64,000 nt of DNA from Actinoplanes siamensis (GTDB taxonomy: Bacteria; Actinomycetota; Actinomycetes; Mycobacteriales; Micromonosporaceae): NCBI RefSeq assembly GCF_016862395.1, contig NZ_BOMW01000017.1, positions 60,418 through 124,417 of the forward strand, written 5' to 3'. Under the pieces are notes generated by a model, which searched no databases, had not been told where the DNA came from, and worked only from the letters and a program-made list of their open reading frames with translations. Below are positions 32,403 through 41,350 of the stretch, piece after piece. The position numbers were made by a program, and so were the translations under genes. Numbering within the stretch: position 1 is the stretch's first letter; each line of letters begins with the position of its first letter.

Positions 32403-34258
32403 CGCGTCTCCTTCAGATGTGGGTGGCCCGTGGTGACACCGTCCGGCCAGGTCACCCGCACGTCGTCGCCGATCTCGACGGCGCAGCGCGGGCCGGCCGG
32501 CAGGCCGGCGCCGAGGGCGATCAGGGTGGCGGTCCAGGCGCCGGCTTGCGGCGGGTAGTCGATCCAGGGCACGCGGACCGGGCTCCCGAGCGGCCCGGCG
32601 TCGTCGTGGCAGGCGGCGCCGGAGTCGCTCGCGGGGGGCCGGATCGCGGCCAGCTGCGAGATGAGCGGGCCCTCGGTGACCGGCCAGCCGCCGACGCGCA
32701 GGCGGACCGCGGCGCCGTCCACGGCGTCGACGCGCACCAGCCGGACCTCGTAGGCCCCGCGCACCAGCGAGAGAACCGTGAGGTGCCCGGCCGGCCGAAG
32801 GGTCGCGGGCCGGCCTTCGCCGTGGTCCGGGCCGCTGCCGCCGGTCCGGGCCCAGTGCACCGGGCCGGCCGAACCGGCAAGACCCACAAGACCCTGCTGG
32901 TGTACGACCAGAGTCCGCATGCCGGCGCGATGCGTCGTGTTCCCGGCCGCGTCCACCAGCACCGCCGACTGGTCCACCGGCCGGGTCCAGCCCGACTCGT
33001 CCAGCACCGGCGCGGTCGCGGTCGAGTAGCCGATGCGCGCGTAGAGCGGCGAGTCCGCACTGGCCTGCCCCTCCGCGCCGTGGTCGGTCCCGTGGTTGAT
33101 CACCCGGACGATCCCGTCGGCGCGGGTGCCCGAGATCACCCAGCCCGGCGCGCGCACCACCCGCAGCACGTCCCCCCGCTCGATGGGCAGCGGCTCGCCC
33201 GGCGCGGTCCACACCGGATGGTCGGCGGGCAGCGCGATGCCGAGCAGCCCCTTGCTGGCCCAGTACGGCGAGCCGGGTCCGGAGTAGGACTGCGCCAGCC
33301 GCCGCCACGGCCCGTGCCATCCCATGCTGAGCAGCCCGTCCGCGTCCGGCGCTCCGCGCTCCACGAAGTGCCGCACGATCCGGTCGGCCGCGCGCCGCAA
33401 CTGCCCGGGCGGGACCGACGGCACCCGCGCGATCGCGCCGGCCCAGAACGGCGCGGCCGCCGCGAACCGGTAGATCAGGCTGCGGCCCTGCAGCAGCGGC
33501 GACCCGTCCCCGCCGACCAGCGCGACCGCGTCCCGCAGGTAGCTGTCGAGGTCGTCCACCCAGCGCCGGTCCGGGGTGGCGCCGCGCATCCGGCCCCAGA
33601 GGATCGGATAGAGATGCAACGCCCAGCCGGTGTAGTGGTCGTACGCCCGCTTCGGCCCGTCCGACAGCCACCCGCCGGCGCGCCGGAACGACTCGTGCGC
33701 GGCCAGGTCCGCCGCCATCTCGGCGGCCGACCACGGGCCGCCGACCGAGCGCAGGAAGGTCTGCACGACCAGCCGGAACCAGACCCAGTTGATCTGCGGG
33801 TAGGTCGGGTCGCCGACCGCCGGGGACAGGTAGTCCACGATCCGCTCCTGGACGCCGGGGTCCAGGTGGTCCCAGATCCACGGGCGGGTCAGATCCAGGA
33901 TCAGCGCGATGCCGGCCGCCTCGACCTTGGCCTGGCCGTGCTCGGTGAGCCGGGTCCAGCGCTCCGGCGAGGCCGGGTCGGTGCCGGTGGCCAGGCCTGT
34001 CGCGTACCGCTCGACCAACTCGTCGACACCGGTCCCGCCCGCCCCGGCGATCCGGAAGCCGGCCAGCAGGAACGTCCGCGCGAAGCCCTCCAGGCCGTCC
34101 ACGTCGCGGCCGTAACCGCCCTCGGCGCCGGGCAGGAGGATCCGGGCGCGGCCGGGGCTCGCGTGCCGGCCTGCGGCGGTGAGCATCCGGTCGGCCAGGC
34201 GCAGCCAGTCGTCCCGGCTCCAGTCGGCGGGGATGGGCGTTCGCAACTCTTCGGACAC
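32387..34258 (-). CDS. DUF2264-family protein, polysaccharide-locus enzyme candidate
   Basis: A 623-residue protein starting at a GTG with GGAGAG upstream. The sequence follows the DUF2264 profile: GARTFLLAGFRIAGAGG-like sequence near 60-80, PQINWVWFRLVVQTFLRSVG, YDHYTGWALHLYPILWGRM, and YWASKGLLGIALPADHPVW around 340. The N-terminal two thirds are alpha-helical and toroid-like, similar to lyases and GH88/GH105-type hydrolases, and the C-terminal third is beta-rich. No signal peptide is seen. It is the first gene of the leftward operon, so it probably acts on the imported oligosaccharide; the reaction is not established. Confidence 0.8.
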   Translation of the reverse strand: MSEELRTPIPADWSRDDWLRLADRMLTAAGRHASPGRARILLPGAEGGYGRDVDGLEGFARTFLLAGFRIAGAGGTGVDELVERYATGLATGTDPASPERWTRLTEHGQAKVEAAGIALILDLTRPWIWDHLDPGVQERIVDYLSPAVGDPTYPQINWVWFRLVVQTFLRSVGGPWSAAEMAADLAAHESFRRAGGWLSDGPKRAYDHYTGWALHLYPILWGRMRGATPDRRWVDDLDSYLRDAVALVGGDGSPLLQGRSLIYRFAAAAPFWAGAIARVPSVPPGQLRRAADRIVRHFVERGAPDADGLLSMGWHGPWRRLAQSYSGPGSPYWASKGLLGIALPADHPVWTAPGEPLPIERGDVLRVVRAPGWVISGTRADGIVRVINHGTDHGAEGQASADSPLYARIGYSTATAPVLDESGWTRPVDQSAVLVDAAGNTTHRAGMRTLVVHQQGLVGLAGSAGPVHWARTGGSGPDHGEGRPATLRPAGHLTVLSLVRGAYEVRLVRVDAVDGAAVRLRVGGWPVTEGPLISQLAAIRPPASDSGAACHDDAGPLGSPVRVPWIDYPPQAGAWTATLIALGAGLPAGPRCAVEIGDDVRVTWPDGVTTGHPHLKETRWNAR

Positions 34259-34301
34259 GCGGCACTCTCCGACATCAATCGGACGGCTCGGTGTCGAGGA
34301 C

Positions 34302-34329
34302 GTTAAACGCTCACAATCAAGCATGTCAA
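34302..34329 (-). promoter_or_regulatory. Promoter of the leftward uptake operon
   Basis: On the minus strand TTGACA (34329-34324) and TTTAAC (34307-34302) are separated by 16 bases, close to the primary-sigma consensus, with a 5' leader of about 40 bases before the GTG at 34258. Flanking arms TCAAG (34317-34321) and CTTGA (34333-34337) bracket the -35 box and could be an operator. Confidence 0.55.
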
Positions 34330-34460
34330 TGTCTTGAACCGACTGATGCGGTCAGAAGCGATCTGACCTCATCCACCTGGAGTTATCCACTCCCACGGTC
34401 CAGAGTGGGGCTTCCGGCCCCGCTCGGGCAAGCATTCATGATCGTCAAAGTGATCTGTTA

Positions 34461-34472
34461 CGATCGCGATCG
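34461..34472. promoter_or_regulatory. Palindrome before the lyase gene, operator candidate
   Basis: CGATCGCGATCG is a perfect 12-base palindrome, followed directly by a further ATCGTCG. It lies 19 bases before the lyase start codon. A LacI-type C-terminal domain in the local regulator makes a CG-centred palindrome a reasonable target, although that regulator's DNA-binding head is of DeoR type. Confidence 0.4.
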
Positions 34473-34491
34473 ATCGTCGTGGACGGGGGAC

Positions 34492-36375
34492 ATGACCAGC
34501 GACCACCTCACCGGACCCCTGGCCGCGGCCTGGCCGACGGCCGGCCCCGGGCCCCTGCTGCCACCCGGCCGGTGCCTGCCGGTGCCACCGGCCACCGACC
34601 GGGCCGTCTGGGCCGATCCCGACGAACCGACCGTGCGCGAGCTGCGCTCCCGGGCGGCCGGCGATCTCGGCGCACCCTGGCCGGTGCCGCTGGCCAGCGG
34701 ATATGCCAGGTACTTCCGGGACGGCGACCGCGACGGGTACGAGCAGGTCCTGCGGGCCCGGCATGAGCGAGTCGCCCGGGCCGCGGTGCTCGCGGCGGTC
34801 ACCCTCGACGAGCGGTGGCTGGACGAGGTGGCCGACGGGGTGACGCTCTGGTGTGAGCAGAGCAGCTGGTGCTGGCCGGCGCACGACGACACGTTCGAGC
34901 GGCACGGCGCGGTGGTTCCCACCGTCACCGAGCCGTACCTGGACCTCGGGGCCGGCGAGGTGGCAGCGGACCTGGCCTGGATCGACCACCTGCTCGGCGA
35001 CCCCCTGGACGACGGGGTACCCGGATTGCGCGAGCGGATCCGGCACGAGGTGGAGCGGCGGGTGCTGCGGCCGTTCCAGGAGCGGCGCGACTGGCACTGG
35101 CTCGGCCTCGACGGCCCGGTGCACAACTGGAACCCGTGGATCCACGGGAACGTGCTGGTCGCGACCCTGCAACTGGTGCACGCCGGGGAGCGGCGCGAGG
35201 CGCTGACGCGCCTGGTGATCGAGGGCCTGGACCGGTACGTCGCGGCGCTGCCGCCGGACGGCGCGGTCGACGAGGGGTACGCGTACTGGTGGAACGGCGC
35301 GGGACGGCTGCTCGAGGCGCTCGACGTGCTCGCGCACGCGTCCGGTGGGGTGCTGAGCGCCGCGCCCCCGCGGGTGTTGCGGGAGACTGTGGCGTTCCCG
35401 CACCGGATGCACCTGGGCGGGCCCTGGTATGTGAACCTCGCCGACAGCCCGGCCCGCCCGTCCGGCGGCCAACCGTGGCACGAGCTGCACCGGGAGGCCC
35501 GGCGGGTCGGGGACCAGGCGGCAGTCGCGCACGCGGCGGCGCACCGGCGGCCCGGCTCACCGGTGGCCCACGAGAGCGACGGGCTGGGACGGTTGCTGCG
35601 GGCGCTGACCGATCCGGAGTGGGTCTCGGCGACCCCGGCGGCCCCGGACTCCTGGCTGCAACGCGACGTGTGGCTGCCGTCCACGCAGGTGCTCATCGCC
35701 CGGATGGACTCCGGGCCGGCGCTGGTGGTCAAGGGCGGACACAACGGGGAGAACCACAACCACAACGACGTGGGCAGCTTCATCGTGGCGCTGAACGGGG
35801 TGCCGGTGGTGGTCGATCCGGGGCGGCCGACGTACACCGCGCGGACGTTCGGGCCGCGGCGCTACGAGCTGTGGATGATGCAGAGCTCGTGGCACAACGT
35901 TCCGGAGATCCGGGGCGTCGCCCAGTCCGCCGGCCCCGAGCACGCCGCCGGCGGGGTGAGCGCGACCGTGCGTGCGTCGTACTCGGAACTGACTCTGGAT
36001 CTTGCGGACGCCTACCCGGCGGCCGGGATCCGGGCCTGGCGCCGGACCGCCCGGCTCGATCGGGTCAAACGGTCCGTGACCGTAAGGGATCAGTGGGAGC
36101 TGTCCGCCGCGGGCCGGGCGCCGACCCGTATCCACCTGGTGCTGGCCGGCGAGGTCCGGACCGGGAACGGTCATGCCGTGGTCACCGCCCTGGACGGCGC
36201 GGGCCGGCTGCGGATCGGCTGGAGCCCGCCGGTGCCGGCCACGGTCACCGTGCGCGAGCTGGACGACCCGATGCTGCGCGGCGTGTGGGGGGACCGGCTG
36301 ACCCGGCTGGAGATCGACGTGAGCGGGCTCGGCCCGATCGGCACCCTCGACCTGACCGTGAAGGAGCAGCGGTGA
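34492..36375 (+). CDS. Heparinase II/III family polysaccharide lyase-like protein
   Basis: A 627-residue protein starting at an ATG behind GGGGG. The N-terminal (alpha/alpha) toroid domain (about 60-370) includes WHWLGLDGPVHNWNPWIHGN, where the Asn/Tyr/His cluster is typical of the active site, and EGYAYWWNGAGRLLEAL. The C-terminal beta-sandwich contains GENHNHNDVGSFIVALNG, the metal-binding heparinase II/III signature. There is no signal peptide, so it acts inside the cell on imported oligosaccharide. It is divergent from the uptake operon, and its last bases overlap the regulator start. Confidence 0.85.
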   Translation: MTSDHLTGPLAAAWPTAGPGPLLPPGRCLPVPPATDRAVWADPDEPTVRELRSRAAGDLGAPWPVPLASGYARYFRDGDRDGYEQVLRARHERVARAAVLAAVTLDERWLDEVADGVTLWCEQSSWCWPAHDDTFERHGAVVPTVTEPYLDLGAGEVAADLAWIDHLLGDPLDDGVPGLRERIRHEVERRVLRPFQERRDWHWLGLDGPVHNWNPWIHGNVLVATLQLVHAGERREALTRLVIEGLDRYVAALPPDGAVDEGYAYWWNGAGRLLEALDVLAHASGGVLSAAPPRVLRETVAFPHRMHLGGPWYVNLADSPARPSGGQPWHELHREARRVGDQAAVAHAAAHRRPGSPVAHESDGLGRLLRALTDPEWVSATPAAPDSWLQRDVWLPSTQVLIARMDSGPALVVKGGHNGENHNHNDVGSFIVALNGVPVVVDPGRPTYTARTFGPRRYELWMMQSSWHNVPEIRGVAQSAGPEHAAGGVSATVRASYSELTLDLADAYPAAGIRAWRRTARLDRVKRSVTVRDQWELSAAGRAPTRIHLVLAGEVRTGNGHAVVTALDGAGRLRIGWSPPVPATVTVRELDDPMLRGVWGDRLTRLEIDVSGLGPIGTLDLTVKEQR

Positions 36376-37451
36376 ACACATCGGACAAGCGGGGTCCGCT
36401 GCCGGAGACCCGGCGCGCCCGGCTGCTCCAGGCGCTGCGGCGCGACGGCGTGCTGCGGATCTCCGACCTGACCGAGACGCTCGGCGCGGCGGCCGTGACG
36501 ATCCGCCGCGACATCGCCCAACTCGCGGCGGAAGGCCTGGTCCGGCGGGTGCACGGGGGCGTGACGCTGCCGTCGCCGGAGGCCACGCCGGAGCCCGGTC
36601 TCTCCCCGGCGCTGGGCATGCTGGTGCCGTCGCTGGACTACTACTACCCCGCGGTCGCGCGCGGCGCCGAGGAGGCGGCCCGCGAGCTGGACATGCGGAT
36701 CGTGCTGCGCGGGTCGTCGTACGAGACCGAGGACGACCGGCCGCGACTGCTGCGCCTCGTCGATCAGGGAGTGGACGCGCTGATCGTCGCGCCGCGCCTG
36801 GACGTGCCCACCGCCACCCGGACCGTCGACTGGCTGGCCGGCACCGGACTGCCCGTGGTGCTGCTGGAACGCACCGCGGCGACCGGGCCGTTCCACGTGG
36901 CGCTGGAGTCCGTGGTGACCGATCACGCGCTGGGCGCCGCGATGGCCGTGCGGCATCTGGCCGGTCTCGGACATCGGCGGGTCGGCGTGGTGCTGGCCAC
37001 GCACAGCCCGACCCGCCCGCACCTGCACCGCGGCTGGCGGGAGGCGGTCACCGAGCTGGGTCTGGACGCCCCGGTCGACGCGCGCGTGCCGGACGCGAGG
37101 AGTCCCGAGTGCGCGGCCGCCCTGGACGAGGTGCTGGACCGCTGCCTGGCGACCGGGACCACAGCGGTGCTCGTGCACGCCGACGCCGAGGCGATCGCGC
37201 TGGTGCAGCGGTGCGAGGAGCGGCGGATCGCGGTGCCCGGGCAGCTCTCCGTGGTGGCCTACGACGACGAGGTGGCCGGCCTGTTCAGTCCGGCGCTGAC
37301 CGCGGTGCGGCCGCCGCGCCGCTCGATCGGTCGGGCCGCGGTCCGCCTGGTCGCCGACCGTCTGGCCGATCCTGATCGCCCGACTCATCGGGTCGTGATC
37401 AATCCGGCCCTGCGCGTGCGGGCCTCCACCGCTCCCCCACCGACGCCCTGA
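36372..37451 (+). CDS. Hybrid regulator: DeoR helix-turn-helix with LacI-type sugar-binding domain
   Basis: A 359-residue regulator starting at a GTG that overlaps the lyase stop (GTGA), with AAGGAG upstream. The N-terminal DeoR domain reads ARLLQALRRDGVLRISDLTE, then TIRRDIAQLAAEGLVRRVHG, at about 15-65. From about 75 on, a periplasmic-binding-protein-like domain of the LacI/GalR type follows (LGMLVPSLDYYYPAVARGAE; VVAYDDEVAGLFSPALTAVR near the end). It probably senses a uronate oligosaccharide and controls the divergent operon; the palindromes between 34302 and 34472 are candidate targets. Confidence 0.88.
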   Translation: MNTSDKRGPLPETRRARLLQALRRDGVLRISDLTETLGAAAVTIRRDIAQLAAEGLVRRVHGGVTLPSPEATPEPGLSPALGMLVPSLDYYYPAVARGAEEAARELDMRIVLRGSSYETEDDRPRLLRLVDQGVDALIVAPRLDVPTATRTVDWLAGTGLPVVLLERTAATGPFHVALESVVTDHALGAAMAVRHLAGLGHRRVGVVLATHSPTRPHLHRGWREAVTELGLDAPVDARVPDARSPECAAALDEVLDRCLATGTTAVLVHADAEAIALVQRCEERRIAVPGQLSVVAYDDEVAGLFSPALTAVRPPRRSIGRAAVRLVADRLADPDRPTHRVVINPALRVRASTAPPPTP

Positions 37452-37631
37452 CGACAGTCGCGGCCGTCCTGCCCCGCCACGCCCGCGATTCCCCGCCCGC
37501 GCCCGTCCTCCCCCGCGCGCCTTCGTCCGCGCTCCGGGCGTCCTCCTTCGCGCGGTGGCCCGGAGATCGCCGCGGCCCGCGGGTTGGCGATCATGAGTAG
37601 GGGTGGCGCGCGCTGGGTAGGGTCATCCGGC

Positions 37632-37964
37632 ATGACCACAGATGCCATCGTGTCCTTCCGGCCCAGCGCCGACGGCAGCACGCTGGAAGCGATGCTGCTT
37701 GCCCCGGAACTCGACGTCGACGTCGCCGATGAGCTGCGGGACAGCCTGGAGAAGGCGGTGGCGGGCTCGCCCTGCCGGCAGCTCGCGCTCGACCTGGCCG
37801 AGGTGACGTTCATCGACTCGTACGCGATGGGCGCCCTGGTCGGGGTGCGCAACAGCGCCGCGGCCGCGGGGATGACGATGGTGCTGGTCCGGCCGTCCGC
37901 CCCGGTGCGGCAGGCGATCGAGGTCACCGGCCTGGCCGAGATCTTCGGCATCGATCCGGTCTAG
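37632..37964 (+). CDS. STAS-domain anti-sigma factor antagonist
   Basis: A 110-residue single STAS domain. The phosphorylation loop is TFIDSYAMGALVG, with Ser63 in the position of SpoIIAA Ser58, preceded by the strand LALDLAEV. No anti-sigma kinase or sigma gene is next to it; the sigma remnant at 6070 is not linked. The ATG at 37632 gives the normal family length. It probably takes part in a partner-switching pathway with components elsewhere. Confidence 0.85.
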   Translation: MTTDAIVSFRPSADGSTLEAMLLAPELDVDVADELRDSLEKAVAGSPCRQLALDLAEVTFIDSYAMGALVGVRNSAAAAGMTMVLVRPSAPVRQAIEVTGLAEIFGIDPV

Positions 37965-38023
37965 GAGTTCCCGGGCGGCCCGCCACGTCGAGCCGCCGCC
38001 GGCTGTGACCGGCCCGGCGCCCG

Positions 38024-38806
38024 TCAGGCGGCCTGCCACCACAGGTAGATCGCCAGGCCGAACGCGGCGACGGCGACCGCCACCCGCAGCGGGCGCTCCG
38101 GGCTGCGGCGCACCACTGCCGGACCGATCCCGGCGCCGAGCAGGCAGCCGGCGCCGAGCAGGGCCGCGGCGCCCCAGTGCACCGGCCCGGTCAGCGCGTA
38201 CAGGATCGCGGCCGCGAGGTTGGCGGCGCCCAGCACCACCGTCTTGACCGCGTTGGTCACCGCGATCGGCTCGCTCGCCGCGACCGCCATGGCCGCGAGC
38301 AGCAGCACCCCGGCCGCCGCCCCGAAGTAGCCGCCGTAGACGCCGATCAGGAAGATCGCGGGCCCGAGCGGCGGCCGCCACGCCGGCCGGACACCCGGCG
38401 GCCCGGCCGTCCCGAGCCGGCCGGGCCGGGTGTACCAGTCCCGCAGTCCCTCCCGGAACAGCAGGGCCAGCGCGCCGAGCACGATCAGGAACGGCACGAT
38501 GACCTCGAAGGCCGACGCCGGCGTACTCCGCAGCAGCACTCCCCCGGTGATCCCGCCGGCCGCGCAGATCCCGCCGGCCCGCCTGATCCGCCGGCCCTGC
38601 CCGCGCAGTTCGCGCCGCGCGCCGGCGGCGGTCCCGGCCGGCGCCGCGAGCAGCGCCACGGTGTTGGTCATGCTGGCCGCCACCGGCGGGATCCCGGCCG
38701 CGAGCAGCACCGGATAGCTGACCAGCGAGGCGAGCCCGGCGATCGAGCCGGTCAGGCCGGACCCCACGCCGCCGAGCAGCAGCAGCCCGGCCTGTTCGAG
38801 ATCCAC
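38024..38806 (-). CDS. TauE/SafE-family sulfite/sulfonate exporter-like permease
   Basis: About 260 residues from a GTG start (MDLEQAGLLLLGG), which removes an upstream in-frame extension with poor coding character. An ATG at a more upstream codon (MFAPCPAVVAAG) is an alternative. There are about eight hydrophobic segments in two repeats: GSIAGLASLVSYPVLLAAGI with PPVAASMTNTVALLAAP, and GVYGGYFGAAAGVLLLAAM with ITNAVKTVV-like sequence (here VTNAVKTVVLGAANLAAA), the TauE family hallmarks. It probably exports sulfite, sulfoacetate or a similar organosulfur anion. It has no sulfur genes beside it. Confidence 0.85.
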   Translation of the reverse strand: MDLEQAGLLLLGGVGSGLTGSIAGLASLVSYPVLLAAGIPPVAASMTNTVALLAAPAGTAAGARRELRGQGRRIRRAGGICAAGGITGGVLLRSTPASAFEVIVPFLIVLGALALLFREGLRDWYTRPGRLGTAGPPGVRPAWRPPLGPAIFLIGVYGGYFGAAAGVLLLAAMAVAASEPIAVTNAVKTVVLGAANLAAAILYALTGPVHWGAAALLGAGCLLGAGIGPAVVRRSPERPLRVAVAVAAFGLAIYLWWQAA

Positions 38807-38817
38807 GACCGCCGAGC

Positions 38818-39015
38818 CTAGGGCGTTCCCGGCGGCCACCACCGCCGGGCACGGCGCGAACATCTCAAGCGCCAGCCGCTCGCCGACTTCGAGCCACGCC
38901 AGGGCTGCGCCTTGCCGGGCGCCGGAGCTGCCCGCGCGGCACCCCCGGGGTGGAGGGCGACGGCAACAGCCGCACCGGTGAGTGCCGCCGCGCCGAGTAT
39001 GCGGCGGCGCGACAA
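38818..39015 (-). pseudogene. Truncated exported protein: Tat-like signal peptide without a domain
   Basis: From a TTG, 11 bases behind the upstream membrane-protein stop, the frame begins MSRRRILGAAALTGAAVAVA and continues to an ARAAP cleavage-like site, a convincing twin-arginine-like signal. Only about 35 residues follow before a stop, in Arg/Trp-rich sequence that looks out of frame. Another frame continues with GERLALEMFAPCPAVVAAGN. I take this as the 5' end of a secreted-protein gene whose body has been lost or shifted. A short functional exported peptide cannot be excluded. Confidence 0.4.
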
Positions 39016-39025
39016 CCGACGTCAT

Positions 39026-39475
39026 TCACGACGATTGCCGCTTTCCTTTCTTCCAGGCTGTCCGGCGTGTCGATGTCCATCCGAGGCCCGCCAGGCTGGC
39101 CAGCAGGAGCAGGAACAGCACAGCCACGGCGGGGTTGACCCAGGGGGCGACCAGGTCGTAGTCGGCGTTGCACTTCTGGCTCAGGGGGAAGAGCCGGAAG
39201 TAGTCGTCTCGATGAGCCTGGTAATACGCGTCGTCGTACGGCTCGTGATGTCGCCGTCCGCAGGTCTCCTCAATGTCGAGTCCGCTCGACAGGGTTCCCC
39301 ACAGCCACGCCAAGGCCAGCAGGAGGAAGGACGCCCAAGCGGCGTGGCCGAACCATCCTGGCCGGCGCCAGTCGCCGAGGCGCACGCCGCGGACCATTCG
39401 CCACACGCTCCAGGCCGGGATGGCCAGCAGTGGCACGCAGGGCAGAAGGGAAGCGGCACGCTCCGAGCTCAGCAA
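39026..39475 (-). CDS. Hypothetical membrane protein
   Basis: About 149 residues from a TTG that overlaps the stop of the fragment upstream (TTGCTGA). Three hydrophobic segments are visible: LPCVPLLAIPAWSVW, FGHAAWASFLLLALAWLWG and NPAVAVLFLLLLASLAGLGW. A 50-residue loop between the second and third has Cys residues (DIEETCGRR, LSQKCNADYD) that could form an extracytoplasmic disulfide. The C-terminus is Lys/Arg-rich. I do not recognise the family. The neighbours on both sides look broken, so it may be a survivor of a decayed cluster. Confidence 0.55.
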   Translation of the reverse strand: MLSSERAASLLPCVPLLAIPAWSVWRMVRGVRLGDWRRPGWFGHAAWASFLLLALAWLWGTLSSGLDIEETCGRRHHEPYDDAYYQAHRDDYFRLFPLSQKCNADYDLVAPWVNPAVAVLFLLLLASLAGLGWTSTRRTAWKKGKRQSS

Positions 39476-39600
39476 CGCTGCATCGGCCTCTCTGTCGACG
39501 TATTCAGGTTCGCGTGCCCGGTCCCCAGGTCGTAGCCGGTGTACGGGTCCTTGAAGCACTTCATGTTTACCGGGGCCCCGGGCTCCTGAGAGTACGACCA
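39469..39600 (-). pseudogene. C-terminal fragment of an unrecognised protein
   Basis: The leftward frame reads WSYSQEPGAPVNMKCFKDPY and continues with TGYDLGTGHANLNTS to the stop, clearly protein-like and unlike a random high-GC frame. Upstream in the same frame there is a TAA within 50 bases and no start with a ribosome site. The possible continuation (PTFALPTIALRGCG) is in another frame. The stop overlaps the TTG of the membrane protein gene, as in a former operon. Confidence 0.4.
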
Positions 39601-39843
39601 TGCCGCACCCCCGTAAGGCGATCGTCGGCAGCGCGAACGTCGGCTTTAACGTGGACGTCGGCAGGAGCGCGGACAGCGGCTACTTGTTTCATTGCTCTAG
39701 GACTGCGGCCCGGCCAGGCTTCGGTCTAGACGTCCGGGCTGTCGCTCTCTTTTCGGCTACGAGCGCGAGCCGGGCGATGACGCAGGCGTGACCGTGTAAC
39801 GCCCGACCCCGCGGCAGATGCGCGAGGGGTCGCCCGGTTGCCC

Positions 39844-41103
39844 TCAGCGTCGGGCCGCCTTGCTCTGGTACATGACAGTGTCGGCGGCAGCCAGCAGCCC
39901 GGTGGCGTCGTATTCGACTCCGGTGCCGACGGCTATCCCGATACTCACGCCGACGCGGATCGTGCCGGCCGTCAGCGTCGCCGGACGTTCAACCACTTCG
40001 CAGATGCGTGTGGCCAACGCGTCGGCTCGCTGCTTGCAGTCCGGGCTGGCCAGGACCACGACGAACTCGTCACCGCCGAGCCGTCCCACCAGGTCGTCGG
40101 CTCGGATTGCGCGGCGTAGGCGATGGGCTATCAACTGGAGCAATTCGTCACCGACCGCATGACCGTATCGATCGTTGATCGGTTTGAAATCGTCTAAATC
40201 CAGGAAGAGCACCGCTACGCGGGTCAGCCGCTTGGTCAATGCCCGCGCAAGTTGGTCCAGCAGGGCCGCGCGGTTGGGTAGTTGGGTGAGCGGGTCCATC
40301 CGGGCCTGGTGGACGAGTTCACGTTCGGTCGCCTTGGCGGCTGTCACGTCAATCACGTGGGCGATGAACGAGCCGTTGTCAGCCAGTGGTGCCACGCATA
40401 TGCGCAGGCAGACATGCCGGTCGTCGGCGCGGCGAAAGCTGAGGTCGCCCTCACAGGTGCCGGCAGTCCCGTCGGCCATCACGTGAAAGGCCGCTTGGGC
40501 CTGCTCGCGGTCGGCTACGTCGACCCAGTCCCAGTAGGCCCCGCCTACGATCTCCGCGGCCGGAGCGGAAAGTAGCGCCTCCAGCGCCGGGTTTACCTCC
40601 GTGATCGACCCGGTGGCGTCGAGCATCGCCATCCCGGTGGGCGCATGCCGGAACGCGGCGTGGAAGCGCTGCTGCGCGGCTGCCAATTCGGATTCGGCCC
40701 GTTTACGTTCCGTGATGTCGCGAGCCACAATCAGTGCCGCGGGGCGGCCGTTGAACTCCAGCGGGGTGCCGGCGGCCTCGATGTCGACGACTGTCCCGTC
40801 CAGGCGGACCAGTTTCTCCTCGACGTACTGCAACGGGGTGCCGTCAGCCGTCAACGAGCGCATCCGGGCCGCGCCCGGGTCCCGGTAGTCCGGGTGCATG
40901 AACTCGATCGCTGGCCGGTCCTGCAAATCGGTGAGGGTCCGGGCACCGAGCAACGCGAGTCCACGAGCATTCACGAAGGCGTGATAACCCTCGCAAATCA
41001 CAAAGATCGTGTCCGGCGACAGCTCCACCAGCGCCCGGAACGAGTCGTTACCGACCTTGCCGAACTCAAAGTCCGTTTGCCCGTCGATCACAAGGCTCAC
41101 CAC
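39844..41103 (-). CDS. PAS-PAS-GGDEF diguanylate cyclase
   Basis: A 419-residue soluble protein. PAS 1 is at about 20-130 (ending ARDITERKRAESELAAA), PAS 2 at about 145-255 and the GGDEF domain at about 262-419. The active site RLGGDEF is intact at 341-347, and an RxxD inhibitory site (Arg334-Asp337) stands six residues before it, exactly as in PleD. It should therefore make c-di-GMP and be subject to product inhibition. It lies downstream of the chemoreceptor and binding protein on the same strand, after a 247-base gap. A separate EAL remnant lies at 15870-16225. Confidence 0.9.
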   Translation of the reverse strand: MVSLVIDGQTDFEFGKVGNDSFRALVELSPDTIFVICEGYHAFVNARGLALLGARTLTDLQDRPAIEFMHPDYRDPGAARMRSLTADGTPLQYVEEKLVRLDGTVVDIEAAGTPLEFNGRPAALIVARDITERKRAESELAAAQQRFHAAFRHAPTGMAMLDATGSITEVNPALEALLSAPAAEIVGGAYWDWVDVADREQAQAAFHVMADGTAGTCEGDLSFRRADDRHVCLRICVAPLADNGSFIAHVIDVTAAKATERELVHQARMDPLTQLPNRAALLDQLARALTKRLTRVAVLFLDLDDFKPINDRYGHAVGDELLQLIAHRLRRAIRADDLVGRLGGDEFVVVLASPDCKQRADALATRICEVVERPATLTAGTIRVGVSIGIAVGTGVEYDATGLLAAADTVMYQSKAARR

Positions 41104-41350
41104 TATCTTCAGCCGCGACTTGCCGCGCTAGCCCATCGTCCACAGACCGCCGAAGCTGAGTAGTGAGGCCGGTAACGACCGGTCGTCGCATACGGCCGGG
41201 CAGCCGCAACGACACTGACGGCAGCGTTATGGGCGGTGTGCTGCTCGCCGTCGGCTTTGAGCCGGCTGCGATGCCGCCCGGACCACCTTGACACCGATCT
41301 CTTCGGATGGCCGAATCGTTCGGGGCAATTACCGACCTGAACGGCACGCG

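Noticed and set aside
39026..39601. Longer version of the membrane protein starting at 39601
   Set aside because: The first 42 codons are the other-frame reading of a better protein-like fragment; the TTG at 39475 overlaps that fragment's stop.
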